A stretch of DNA of 8,713 nt. Source: CAXGUU01 sp964012875. GTDB lineage: Bacteria; Pseudomonadota; Gammaproteobacteria; Ga0077536. Position 1 is the first letter of the stretch. The number at the start of each line of letters is the position of its first letter. The position numbers and the translations under genes are program-made. Under the pieces are notes generated by a model that worked only from the letters and a program-made list of their open reading frames with translations, was not told where the DNA came from and did not search any database. Of the stretch, positions 1 to 6,762 are shown piece after piece. The stretch spans positions 1 to 8,713 of the forward strand of contig CAXGUU010000131.1 of NCBI GenBank assembly GCA_964012875.1. The letters are read 5' to 3'.

Positions 1-499
1 AACACTAGAGGTCCTTGAGGAACAACTGGCGGACTACAAAGGAACGCTCATCGTGGTCAGCCATGATCGCGCGTTTCTCGATAATGTCGTGACCAGCACC
101 CTCGTATTTGAGTCCGATGGCCAGGTGCGGGCTTACCCGGGCGGCTACTCCGACTGGTTACGACAGGGACACGGTCTCGCCGTTGATGATTCTCCCGGCG
201 GTAACCAGCGACCAATGACTGCACAGACCGGCACCGACGCCGAAGATAAAGGCCGGAAACCCGCCAAGCTCAGCTACAAACTTCAACGCGAACTTGACTT
301 GCTGCCACAACAAATCGAATCCATTGAAGCCGAACTGGCAAGCCTGGAAGCTGAGGTTGCGGCGGACGGTTTTTACCAGCAGGATTTTGAACTGACTCAG
401 CCCGTACTCGCTTCAATAGCGTCCCGGCGCGAACAACTGGACACCGCCATGACCCGCTGGGACGAACTTGAAACGCTGGCGGCCGGCGCTAGCGACTGA
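1..499 (+). CDS. uup: ABC-F ATPase Uup, C-terminal part (5' end outside window)
   Basis: The reading frame is open from base 2 and stops with TGA at 497-499, so the gene starts upstream of the window. What remains is the end of the second ABC ATPase domain, including the switch-histidine motif (VVSHDRAFLDNVV), followed by a polar linker and a C-terminal coiled-coil domain that begins KLSYKLQRELDLLP. That opening and the heptad-like Leu/Glu/Gln pattern after it closely match my memory of E. coli Uup. Uup is a cytoplasmic ABC-F protein without membrane segments. The family acts on ribosomes, and the Uup C-terminal domain has been reported to bind DNA; loss affects precise excision of transposons. 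The GTG at 53 is an internal valine codon and not the start. The gene converges on the DUF1329 gene and shows no functional link to the rest of the window. Confidence 0.93.
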   Translation, partial: TLEVLEEQLADYKGTLIVVSHDRAFLDNVVTSTLVFESDGQVRAYPGGYSDWLRQGHGLAVDDSPGGNQRPMTAQTGTDAEDKGRKPAKLSYKLQRELDLLPQQIESIEAELASLEAEVAADGFYQQDFELTQPVLASIASRREQLDTAMTRWDELETLAAGASD

Positions 500-506
500 C
501 GCGCTG

Positions 507-525
507 GGGCGTTCCGCCAACGCCC
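507..525. terminator. Hairpin between convergent genes, possible bidirectional terminator
   Basis: GGGCGTT (507-513) and AACGCCC (519-525) form a perfect 7-bp stem with a 5-base loop. It lies 7 bases after the uup stop and about 20 bases after the DUF1329 stop on the other strand. The position between two converging genes fits a shared terminator. Neither strand has a U-tract after the stem, so this would be a weak or non-canonical intrinsic terminator. Confidence 0.4.
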
Positions 526-546
526 TGCCCGGCACATCTGCACAGA

Positions 547-1932
547 TTAAGTACCCAGACGACGCAGGGCAGCCTTTGTCAGATACTCGTTGTATACCTC
601 CGTACCGCGATTAACCCACCAACGCCAACCGCCTGAAATTTCCTGCACGTGCTTCAAGCGTGACATGTGGTTGCTTTGAACATCGTGAGCGTGAACGTGC
701 GTCCACGACCAGTACGGATATTTACCGTCCATGACCTGCTTGCCCTTGTTGTCATACACGGAATATGCGCCATCGAACGACTTGAACATCTCGCCCTTGC
801 GATCGTAGGTCACCATCAACACCGGCAGCCCGGTGCGGGCATCGAACCACACCCGCTTTTTGCTGATAGGGGCGCGTGCGTAACCGGTTGGCTCGCACTC
901 GGCGATGATGGTCTCCGGAATAAGCTCCACTTTGGTGTCCCAGAAGGTGTCGCCTTTGGGCCCACCATGGGTTTTGCCTTCCCAGTTCGGGTCGTCAGAA
1001 TCCCAGTTCTCGGTCAGACCGGCAAGAAACGGGCCGCGCCCAATGATCTTGAAGTTACCCCAGGTCAGATAGGGATCGCCCGCCGCCCAGGCGTCGGAAA
1101 AATACAGGTGCGAACCCGGTAATAACGGTTCGAAGCGTTGACTGGTCGGGAAGTTCCGCACGCGCTTGAATTGCGGCAGATAGCCCAGCAGCTCGGGGAA
1201 TTTGCGTTGGTCGTAGTGCCAGATGTTCAGGAATGACGAACCCTTGTAGTCCTGCGGGATGGTAAAAAAAACGGACTGATAGCGAAGCTTGTCCTCGTGG
1301 CCAGGCCAGTAAGGCATGGGCTCGACGCTGATGCGGCCGACCGGTGCAAATTCGCACCAGGCGAGTTCGTAGCGGTAGCCAATCTTGCCATTCCCGTCCT
1401 GCTCAAACGACTTAATGGGGTAGAAGGAGGCGTCGTGCCGACCCCAGGTTAAGGTGATACCGGCGTATAACTCCATCCCGCTGGTCGGCTCAGGGAAAGG
1501 ATTACCGCCGATCCATGGCTTTCCGCCGTCAACCACCACATTGCCGTCGGCGTCAAAACTCGCCATGCCCTTGTGTCTGAGCGTGGCTTCAATATATTCG
1601 ACGGGGCTGAGCTTGGTAATGTCGGTCGTCGCCTTAACTAACTCCAGTACACGACCTTGCTGTTTAATCTGCATGTAGCGAACTTCGTCAAGCAAATCCT
1701 TGACCAGATCAACATTGTCCGCATTAATGGTGTCACCGACTTTAAGAGCTCCTTTGGTGTAGTCCTCGATTGACAGCAATTCATCGGGATACGAAGCAGA
1801 GAAGTCGCCATTCTCGGCGAGCGTGGTCCAGACCGGCGCAAGTACACCTGCGCCAAGAACACCTGCCGCTGTCCGCTCAATAAATCGGCGCCGACTGAAA
1901 TCAGGTGTGTATTTTCGAATTCTCATCATCAT
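547..1932 (-). CDS. DUF1329 family protein with Tat-type signal peptide
   Basis: This 461-residue protein is recognised as DUF1329 from its length and overall sequence, for example the stretches LLSIEDYTKGALKVGDTI and YSWTHVHAHDVQSNHMSR-like C-terminal part. DUF1329 proteins are exported, have an LolA/LolB-like fold by prediction, and are usually encoded beside DUF1302 outer-membrane barrels; their biochemical role is not settled. The N-terminus has a twin-arginine motif, SRRRFIE (residues 13-19), then a hydrophobic stretch (about 21-38) ending TLA before EN, a likely cleavage point. The mature part is rich in Trp and Tyr and has two cysteines (in AWCEF and AECEP) that could pair. Three ATG codons stand in tandem at the start (1932, 1929, 1926). 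The AGGGG at 1936-1940 is spaced best for the second or third, so the true protein may be 459 or 460 residues. It appears to be transcribed alone from its own promoter and ends facing uup. Confidence 0.88.
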   Translation of the reverse strand: MMMRIRKYTPDFSRRRFIERTAAGVLGAGVLAPVWTTLAENGDFSASYPDELLSIEDYTKGALKVGDTINADNVDLVKDLLDEVRYMQIKQQGRVLELVKATTDITKLSPVEYIEATLRHKGMASFDADGNVVVDGGKPWIGGNPFPEPTSGMELYAGITLTWGRHDASFYPIKSFEQDGNGKIGYRYELAWCEFAPVGRISVEPMPYWPGHEDKLRYQSVFFTIPQDYKGSSFLNIWHYDQRKFPELLGYLPQFKRVRNFPTSQRFEPLLPGSHLYFSDAWAAGDPYLTWGNFKIIGRGPFLAGLTENWDSDDPNWEGKTHGGPKGDTFWDTKVELIPETIIAECEPTGYARAPISKKRVWFDARTGLPVLMVTYDRKGEMFKSFDGAYSVYDNKGKQVMDGKYPYWSWTHVHAHDVQSNHMSRLKHVQEISGGWRWWVNRGTEVYNEYLTKAALRRLGT

Positions 1933-1935
1933 TCT

Positions 1936-1940
1936 CCCCT
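1936..1940 (-). promoter_or_regulatory. Ribosome binding site of the DUF1329 gene
   Basis: AGGGG on the - strand lies 3, 6 and 9 bases before three tandem ATG codons. Normal spacing favours the second (1929) or third (1926) ATG over the first. The choice changes only one or two N-terminal residues. Confidence 0.65.
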
Positions 1941-1967
1941 GAGCCGCGCAAATGCACTGGTGAACTT

Positions 1968-1995
1968 ATTCTTGCTGTCGTGAAATTGGCGTCAA
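1968..1995 (-). promoter_or_regulatory. Candidate sigma-70 promoter of the DUF1329 gene
   Basis: On the - strand, TTGACG (1990-1995, five of six matches to the -35 consensus) is followed after 16 bases by AAGAAT (1968-1973, four of six matches to the -10 consensus). Transcription would start near 1961, giving a leader of about 30 bases before the ribosome binding site. The placement is good, but the -10 is weak and no experiment supports it. Confidence 0.45.
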
Positions 1996-2024
1996 GCCGT
2001 ATTTTCAGCGGGTGTTTTTCGAAC

Positions 2025-2075
2025 ACTGAGGCTCAGTTTAGCTTAAACCTTGCTACCGCGTCCGTTGGTTACCAA
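2025..2075. repeat. Cluster of three short interrupted palindromes upstream of DUF1329 promoter
   Basis: ACTGAG-G-CTCAGT (2025-2037), GTTTA-GCT-TAAAC (2036-2048) and TTGGT-T-ACCAA (2065-2075) lie in 51 bases, starting 30 bases upstream of the candidate -35. Next to the third, ACCAAAC occurs twice (2071-2077 and 2080-2086). Such sites can be operators for dimeric regulators. Each arm is only 5-6 bp, so chance is possible. Confidence 0.35.
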
Positions 2076-2333
2076 ACAAACCAAACTCCGAATAATTCAT
2101 TGATTCGCTGCGCATTCCAATCGCGACCGATAAATTCCATGCATCCGGTATGCTCGCGATTCGAAAAATTTTAAAAACACCTCCAGAATGCAGAGCGCGG
2201 CTCGGCATCACTGACGCAGCATCCCACCTATCACGTAAGCGTCGCTGTTTGCCGCGTTCACCATGGCGTTGTGATGCGGCTGACCACACCGGGCGTCTGG
2301 TTTACTGCTGGGGAAGACTCTGTATCGCTGCGA

Positions 2334-2369
2334 TTCCCTAACTAGCGCCCGCGGCATGCCGATAGGGAA
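2334..2369. other. Inverted repeat downstream of the five-gene unit
   Basis: TTCCCTA (2334-2340) and TAGGGAA (2363-2369) are perfectly complementary arms of 7 bp around a 22-base loop, which itself holds the 10-bp palindrome CGGCATGCCG (2352-2361). It begins 8 bases after the stop of the repeat-protein gene, where an end-of-transcript structure is expected. There is no U-tract, so it is not a standard intrinsic terminator; it could be an mRNA 3'-end stabilising structure or chance. Confidence 0.3.
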
Positions 2370-2376
2370 CTCGATT

Positions 2377-4629
2377 CTAATCGGCCAGCGCCGCACTCTT
2401 AGTCGGACAGCCGGCAGCCGCGGAGATCACTTCGAAGTCGCCCTTCAAATTCGCAGGCATATGCTCTTCGCTCCGCACGATCTCATCAATCAAAGGACAC
2501 GCCTCGTAGGGGCGAGTGGAGTTCGTGCGAATACGCACACGGCTAAACATGCCTTCCCACCAGATAGTCATCGTAGGTATCGCTTTGTCCGTGATGACTC
2601 GCCACGCGCGGTCAGCCTCGAAGGGTTGCTCATTAGCCTCAGCAGATTTTGCCAGCAGTCGCCATGCATCCCCCGAACTCGGATGTTCTTTGCTGAATAC
2701 GAGTGACTCGCCGTAGGCCTCCTGACTTTCACCTTGGGTCAATAAATCTTCTATGATCAGAGCACGAAAACGCCTATCCATTTCCGGCTGGTCTTTCGAC
2801 GAAGGATGCAATAGCCGTGCGAGTTCGATGCGTTCACCGACACTTTTGCGCTCGGCGACGAATGGATAGAGAAATTCCATCTGCCAACTCGGGATACCGT
2901 TTGAAGCTAGACTGCGAACAAAGTCGCGAACCTTGGACATATCACCGCTTCGATCGTAGAGCTGCAATCGCGACCAGATGAGCGCGCGTCGAATGTCGAG
3001 ATTGGTGTTCCCCTTCGTTTCGATAAATTCGATCGCTTTCAGAACCTCTTCCGGCTTTGGATCGATTAACGCCCGCATCTGCAGCAGAATGGCGAAGTTG
3101 AACGGGTCTGCCTTGTCGGCCTTCGGCAATTTACTGAAGGCCGAGATACCATCGCGCGCCAATCCCTTGGCTGAATTGGTTTTACCGCGAGCGATCTTCC
3201 GGCTGAAATCACGCGCAATGATTTGGTATGCAGTACGCTCGACATCGCCATTGAGTTTTTTGGTCGACTTGATCGATTTGAGCGACTTGAGTGCGGTTGA
3301 AGCACTTGATGAAGTCTGTGCGATCATCAAGCGTGCAGCATCAGCATCCGCGTCACCTGGGCTCTTGCGGACAAATCGTTGAGCGGCGGTGCGCAGTAAT
3401 TTGCGGTTTGCTACTGACCCACTAGTCTGCTCACGAGCCGCATAAACCGCGTATAGAAGCTTAGCGGTCGCCTTGTCGAGCTCGGGGTCCAAACCCTTCT
3501 TGCGCTGCATCTTCTCGAGGATATCTACCGCCGGTTGGTAGATTTCCGCCTTATACGCGGCCAACGCCCAGCGATAGCGATAACGCGTAAAGTCGATACC
3601 CGGCGGCGCTATCACATTGCTGAAAAAGGACTGAAACTTCTGCATGGCGTTGTAATAGTGCTCGTACTGGAGTGCAAATTCCCCGCCCGCGAGATCCGTA
3701 TAGATACCAATATCAACCCCGGAAAGCTCCTGCGCATAGATCATCATGTCGTTGACCAGAGATTGATCGAGATAGCCCGCCTCGATAATTTTTTTCAGAC
3801 GTACCGCAGCCTCCCAGGGCCGGCCACCAGTTTTGCGACTGTCCTGCAGAAGAGCAAAAGCCTCGACCCGTAGAATTCGCGCTTCAATTTCATCCACTCT
3901 GTCGGACTTGCGCGTTGTTTTAACCTGCCCGGTCCGCGCTTCCAGTAGCCGCAGTTCGATTTGTACAGCCTGGCGTACCGGCGAGTCGGGCTCCGAAGCC
4001 AACGCATTATCAAGATTTTGGAAAATTTCCATGGCTCGTGCACTGCGCCCTTCTTCAAGTTCGACATAGCCCATACCGAGCCAGCCGCCATATACCAAAC
4101 CCGGTCGAAAGAGCTGCATAGATGCGGCACGAAATCCTTTCTGTGCTGGCAACAAAGCCTGAGTTTTCAGTCCCTCGTCATCGATTCGTTTCGCGATCTG
4201 AAGATCAATCCAGGCCCGCCAGTAGGGGAAGGCCGCAAGCGCAAAACTCATATCGTCCCAGGTCTGCGAACGGTACAACCGCTCCAGCGCAGCCTCATTT
4301 TCCTGTGACTCCGCCTCGATTGACGCCAACTTTTGTTCAGTAACCCGCCGCATCTGCTCAAGCAGGCCCTGTAAGGTTTTCAGTTGAGCATCTGTAACCT
4401 CAGATGAGCGCACGGCATCGATCGCCGGGCCAATGCTATTTGCAATATCAAAGACGTCCTTGGCAGATGGTCCGGTCTTTAGGCGCGCAAGATGCGAGTT
4501 CGCCTGTTTGATCGCGTCTTCGCCCGCTGGCGTCGCATATAAGCCGGATGTATAAAACACAAGCACGAGAGCTATCAGAAGCCGGGCCGCCGACAGTTCC
4601 GTAACGCCTTGACACCGACCACTAGTCAT
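2377..4629 (-). CDS. Secreted helical-repeat (TPR-like) protein, last gene of the ExbB-ExbD-VWA unit
   Basis: The 750-residue product has a Sec-type signal peptide: a polar start, a hydrophobic core (LLIALVLVFYTSGLYA, residues 17-32) and a likely cut after A32. It should therefore be periplasmic. The rest is almost all predicted helix, with TPR-like stretches around 178-207 (GWLGMGYVELEEGRSARAME), around 355-380 (YRWALAAYKAEIYQPAVDIL) and near the C-terminus (GDAWRLLAKSAEANEQPFEA). The motifs are too divergent for me to count repeats. The mature protein has exactly two cysteines, C711 and C741, near the C-terminus, which probably form a disulfide. The start ATG overlaps the VWA stop (ATGA, 4629-4626), so the two are translationally coupled and probably made in matching amounts. 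I infer a scaffold or partner for the VWA protein. TonB2-type clusters of vibrios also carry a TPR gene after tonB, which is a useful parallel. No enzymatic domain is visible. Confidence 0.8.
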   Translation of the reverse strand: MTSGRCQGVTELSAARLLIALVLVFYTSGLYATPAGEDAIKQANSHLARLKTGPSAKDVFDIANSIGPAIDAVRSSEVTDAQLKTLQGLLEQMRRVTEQKLASIEAESQENEAALERLYRSQTWDDMSFALAAFPYWRAWIDLQIAKRIDDEGLKTQALLPAQKGFRAASMQLFRPGLVYGGWLGMGYVELEEGRSARAMEIFQNLDNALASEPDSPVRQAVQIELRLLEARTGQVKTTRKSDRVDEIEARILRVEAFALLQDSRKTGGRPWEAAVRLKKIIEAGYLDQSLVNDMMIYAQELSGVDIGIYTDLAGGEFALQYEHYYNAMQKFQSFFSNVIAPPGIDFTRYRYRWALAAYKAEIYQPAVDILEKMQRKKGLDPELDKATAKLLYAVYAAREQTSGSVANRKLLRTAAQRFVRKSPGDADADAARLMIAQTSSSASTALKSLKSIKSTKKLNGDVERTAYQIIARDFSRKIARGKTNSAKGLARDGISAFSKLPKADKADPFNFAILLQMRALIDPKPEEVLKAIEFIETKGNTNLDIRRALIWSRLQLYDRSGDMSKVRDFVRSLASNGIPSWQMEFLYPFVAERKSVGERIELARLLHPSSKDQPEMDRRFRALIIEDLLTQGESQEAYGESLVFSKEHPSSGDAWRLLAKSAEANEQPFEADRAWRVITDKAIPTMTIWWEGMFSRVRIRTNSTRPYEACPLIDEIVRSEEHMPANLKGDFEVISAAAGCPTKSAALAD
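3264..3290 (-). repeat. Three imperfect 9-bp tandem repeats inside the repeat-protein gene
   Basis: TCGACTTGA (3264-3272), TCGATTTGA (3273-3281) and GCGACTTGA (3282-3290) follow each other directly. On the coding strand they encode SLKSIKSLK-like triplets, giving a basic Ser/Lys segment in a likely linker between helical parts. The unit is a multiple of three, so copy-number change would keep the frame. Confidence 0.55.
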
Positions 4630-5741
4630 AGCACATCCAGCAGTGCCTGCATCTCGTTAGCAAACTGGTCACCCATGATTAGTTGGATCAACCGCTTAGT
4701 TAGTTTGAGCTCACCATCGAGTGTGGCAGTATCCCCACCACCGGCCTCGCCAATAACGAGGAAGGTGTGCATCGGCGCGCTACGATAAAGCGCTCGCGGT
4801 ACAGCGCGTCCAACTTTAGCTTCCAATAAATGTGGATTCGCCTGGTCGCTAACATCCAGCGTAGATACTGTGCCACCGCCTCGCGTGAACTGTCCGACGA
4901 GTCTGACCACCTTCTTCAGTTGTCCTTCTTTCAAAGGCGCATCACCAATCAAAATAATCAACTTGCGCGCACCCAGCCGCCAACCGGCTTCCTCAATAGC
5001 AACCTTGAGCCCGGCGTCTATAGCCTCGAACCAGTCGCCACCACCCTTGGCTTTAAGGGCATCCAAAAAGCGGTAAAGCTTAGCTGTACTGTAGGTCAAG
5101 CTCTGCTGCCGAGTGATGAATTCCGGATCATCACGATCGCGATAGGCGACGAAACCGAAGCGGGCAATCGGAACAAGCGAGCGGACGATTTGGGAAATGT
5201 CTTCGATACGGTCTTTCACCTCTTCGATCACCCAGCCCATGGAACCCGTGGCGTCAATGACGAAGACCACGTCCAGCCCGGAGGCCCTGAGCCCCGCAAC
5301 GTACGCCGCGAAGCGAGCGGTACCATCGCCTAGGCCATTGCCAATACCGGTTTTGAAGCCTCCGATGCCCGAGCCTTCGCTCAAGGGCAGTGCGGCCAGG
5401 CCACTGGCGACCTCGATACCCTGAAACCCGCCCGACTGTGCTTTGAGGGCAGTAGAAACGTCAGGTGGCGGTGGCGCGACCGCTTTTGGTGCTATTAGAA
5501 TTTCAGGAGGATCGAGCTCCAATTCCTCTTCGAATTCGAGCTGCTCTTCGGGTGGTTCGGGTTTTTCGATCAGCTCTTCCGGTTGCTGTTCGACAATGAT
5601 TTGAACCGCTTCTTCGACCGGAAGGGGGGTGTCGACTGGTTCAATCTGGCGACCGACTCTCCACGAGACAATGGCGTGCACGAACGTGGATACAACAAGG
5701 AGGCCAGCCCAAACTAGCGTGCGACGCGAATTGTAAGTCAT
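4626..5741 (-). CDS. TonB-like N-terminus fused to a VWA domain (membrane-anchored MIDAS protein)
   Basis: The 371-residue product has four parts. Residues 1-8 are short and basic. A single membrane helix (about 9-27) carries S18-x3-H22 with R6, R7 and W11 before it, the same arrangement as RR, W11, S16 and H20 in E. coli TonB. A Glu/Pro-rich spacer (about 33-95) recalls the TonB periplasmic spacer. A VWA domain (about 155-340) follows, with MIDAS motif D163-A-T-G-S167, then AYRDRDD (199-205), GGGDWFE (233-239) and GDAP (266-269). These motifs fit the DATGSM/GGGD subfamily of VWA domains, which bind a divalent metal and mediate protein contacts. The usual TonB C-terminal fold is absent. I infer a periplasmic arm driven by the neighbouring ExbB/ExbD proteins. 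I chose ATG 5741, preceded by GGGGTGG, over an in-frame TTG at 5762, which would add 7 residues. A 142-bp gap separates it from the upstream exbD-like gene, and its stop overlaps the next start. Confidence 0.87.
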   Translation of the reverse strand: MTYNSRRTLVWAGLLVVSTFVHAIVSWRVGRQIEPVDTPLPVEEAVQIIVEQQPEELIEKPEPPEEQLEFEEELELDPPEILIAPKAVAPPPPDVSTALKAQSGGFQGIEVASGLAALPLSEGSGIGGFKTGIGNGLGDGTARFAAYVAGLRASGLDVVFVIDATGSMGWVIEEVKDRIEDISQIVRSLVPIARFGFVAYRDRDDPEFITRQQSLTYSTAKLYRFLDALKAKGGGDWFEAIDAGLKVAIEEAGWRLGARKLIILIGDAPLKEGQLKKVVRLVGQFTRGGGTVSTLDVSDQANPHLLEAKVGRAVPRALYRSAPMHTFLVIGEAGGGDTATLDGELKLTKRLIQLIMGDQFANEMQALLDVL

Positions 5742-5883
5742 CGAGCCACCCCGAAACCACAAACCGACAGCTTCCTCATGCTGCTCTGGTCACAGGCGCC
5801 CGATCGGCACCTACCTCGTGTTCCAGCCATCATGCGTTGCGAGTCTCTGTCGTCATATTTTTTGGAACCCGATTCGAGAGGAG

Positions 5884-6321
5884 CTAGCCAGTTTCGACCC
5901 GCATTTGGGTCACGAGCACAAACTGTAAGATTCCCGCTTCCGAGGCTATCTTCATTACCTTGCTGACGGTCAATGCATCTACTTTGGCATCCGCGTAGAT
6001 TTTTAGTTTTTCCTCCCCTGCCATTTTCGCCAGTCGGGCAAGCAGCTCCTCCCAGCTTACGGGACGATTTTCTAATCGCATAACGCCACCCGCCTCGACA
6101 CTTAGTGTGGGAATCCGGGAGGAAGGTTCCGCTTCCTGTGACGCGATTGGAGGGGTGACGTTATAGTCCGGCTGCAGGTTACCGGCAATCATGAAATAGA
6201 GAAGCAACAGAAAGATGACGTTGATCATTGGGATCACGTTTTCTTCCTGCGTCGTCTTATTTCCGATTAAGCGTTGTCGCATTTCCTGATAACTTGAGCC
6301 GCGCCGCCTCCGTTTCGTCAT
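5884..6321 (-). CDS. ExbD/TolR-family protein with Asn in place of the key membrane Asp
   Basis: The 145-residue protein has the ExbD/TolR layout: a basic cytoplasmic N-terminus (KRRRR at 3-7), one membrane helix (about 29-47, beginning VIPMINVIFLLLL) and a small periplasmic domain. In the family, the motif at the start of the helix is TPxID, and the Asp (D25 in E. coli ExbD, D23 in TolR) is needed for proton-driven function. Here that position is N34, encoded by AAC (bases 6220-6222 on the - strand), which I checked in the DNA. The protein is otherwise intact, so this looks like a specialised partner and not a decayed gene. It starts 15 bases after the previous exbD-like gene stops, with GAGGGG at a good distance from the ATG. 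It probably pairs with that neighbour inside the ExbB-type ring (inference). Confidence 0.87.
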   Translation of the reverse strand: MTKRRRRGSSYQEMRQRLIGNKTTQEENVIPMINVIFLLLLYFMIAGNLQPDYNVTPPIASQEAEPSSRIPTLSVEAGGVMRLENRPVSWEELLARLAKMAGEEKLKIYADAKVDALTVSKVMKIASEAGILQFVLVTQMRVETG

Positions 6322-6336
6322 ACCTGCGCCCCTCGT

Positions 6337-6759
6337 CTATTCGAACCTTCTCGCGGCCGACATCGAAATGTTGAAAATCTCATGCTGGTTAAACAGATCC
6401 ATAACGTCTACCGCGCGTTGCAATATCACGTCCGGATCAACGGCCAATACCACGCGAGTCCTGTCCGTTTCTTGAATACGTGATGCGTAGCCGCGAAGCG
6501 CCTCTAGACTGCTCTCAGCTCCATTAAGCCACACGGTACCGTTGTCATGAAGCTCGACCGCGATCATCGTGGAATTCGACTCCGAATTCGCACTACCCGC
6601 CGTTTGGGAGAACTCAATCGCTCGCGGTCTAAGGAAGTTCGTCTGCAACATAAAAAAAACCAGCAGAATGAAGACGCAATCGATCAAAGGGGTTAGTGAC
6701 ATTCGTCCCGAACGGCGGCGCTGTCGCACAGGCAAAAGCGATTGTCGGCTGGCGTCCAT
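6337..6759 (-). CDS. ExbD/TolR-family protein with the canonical membrane Asp
   Basis: The 140-residue protein has a basic N-terminus (RQRRRSGR), one membrane helix (about 22-42, beginning LTPLIDCVFILLVFFM) and a periplasmic domain of about 95 residues. D27 (codon at 6679-6681) corresponds to the proton-carrying Asp of ExbD and TolR, within the conserved TPxID motif. The periplasmic part includes VVLAVDPDVILQRAVDVMDLF, typical in position and pattern of the ExbD fold. With the ExbB-type protein it should form the proton-driven motor of the inner membrane. The ATG lies 3 bases after the stop of the ExbB-type gene, and no strong ribosome binding site is seen, so translation is probably coupled. 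Whether it acts as ExbD, TolR or a separate class cannot be told from sequence alone; the neighbouring VWA gene argues for a separate class. Confidence 0.9.
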   Translation of the reverse strand: MDASRQSLLPVRQRRRSGRMSLTPLIDCVFILLVFFMLQTNFLRPRAIEFSQTAGSANSESNSTMIAVELHDNGTVWLNGAESSLEALRGYASRIQETDRTRVVLAVDPDVILQRAVDVMDLFNQHEIFNISMSAARRFE

Positions 6760-6762
6760 GAC

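Larger units (their letters stand above)
1933..2376. other. 444-bp intergenic region with no convincing gene
   Basis: This stretch separates the end of the five-gene unit from the DUF1329 gene. Near DUF1329 it holds the ribosome binding site, a candidate promoter and a cluster of short interrupted palindromes (2025-2075). An A/T-rich run (2164-2177) lies in the middle, and an inverted repeat (2334-2369) lies just after the stop of the repeat-protein gene. Open frames here are short, rich in Arg/Ser/Cys, and lack ribosome binding sites. I see no tRNA or recognisable structured RNA. Confidence 0.6.

Noticed and set aside
667..1122. A 151-codon + strand frame opposite the DUF1329 gene.
   Set aside because: It lies wholly within a well-supported gene on the other strand and has no family resemblance; it is a shadow frame.
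2053..2289. A 78-codon - strand frame in the same intergenic region.
   Set aside because: The composition is Arg/Ser-rich with no domain or ribosome binding site, and it runs through the A/T-rich stretch and palindromes.
2208..2396. A 62-codon - strand frame in the long intergenic region whose last 18 residues (from an ATG at 2264) look protein-like.
   Set aside because: There is no ribosome binding site, and the first two thirds is Arg-rich as expected from non-coding or shadow sequence. It also overlaps the 3' end of the repeat-protein gene.
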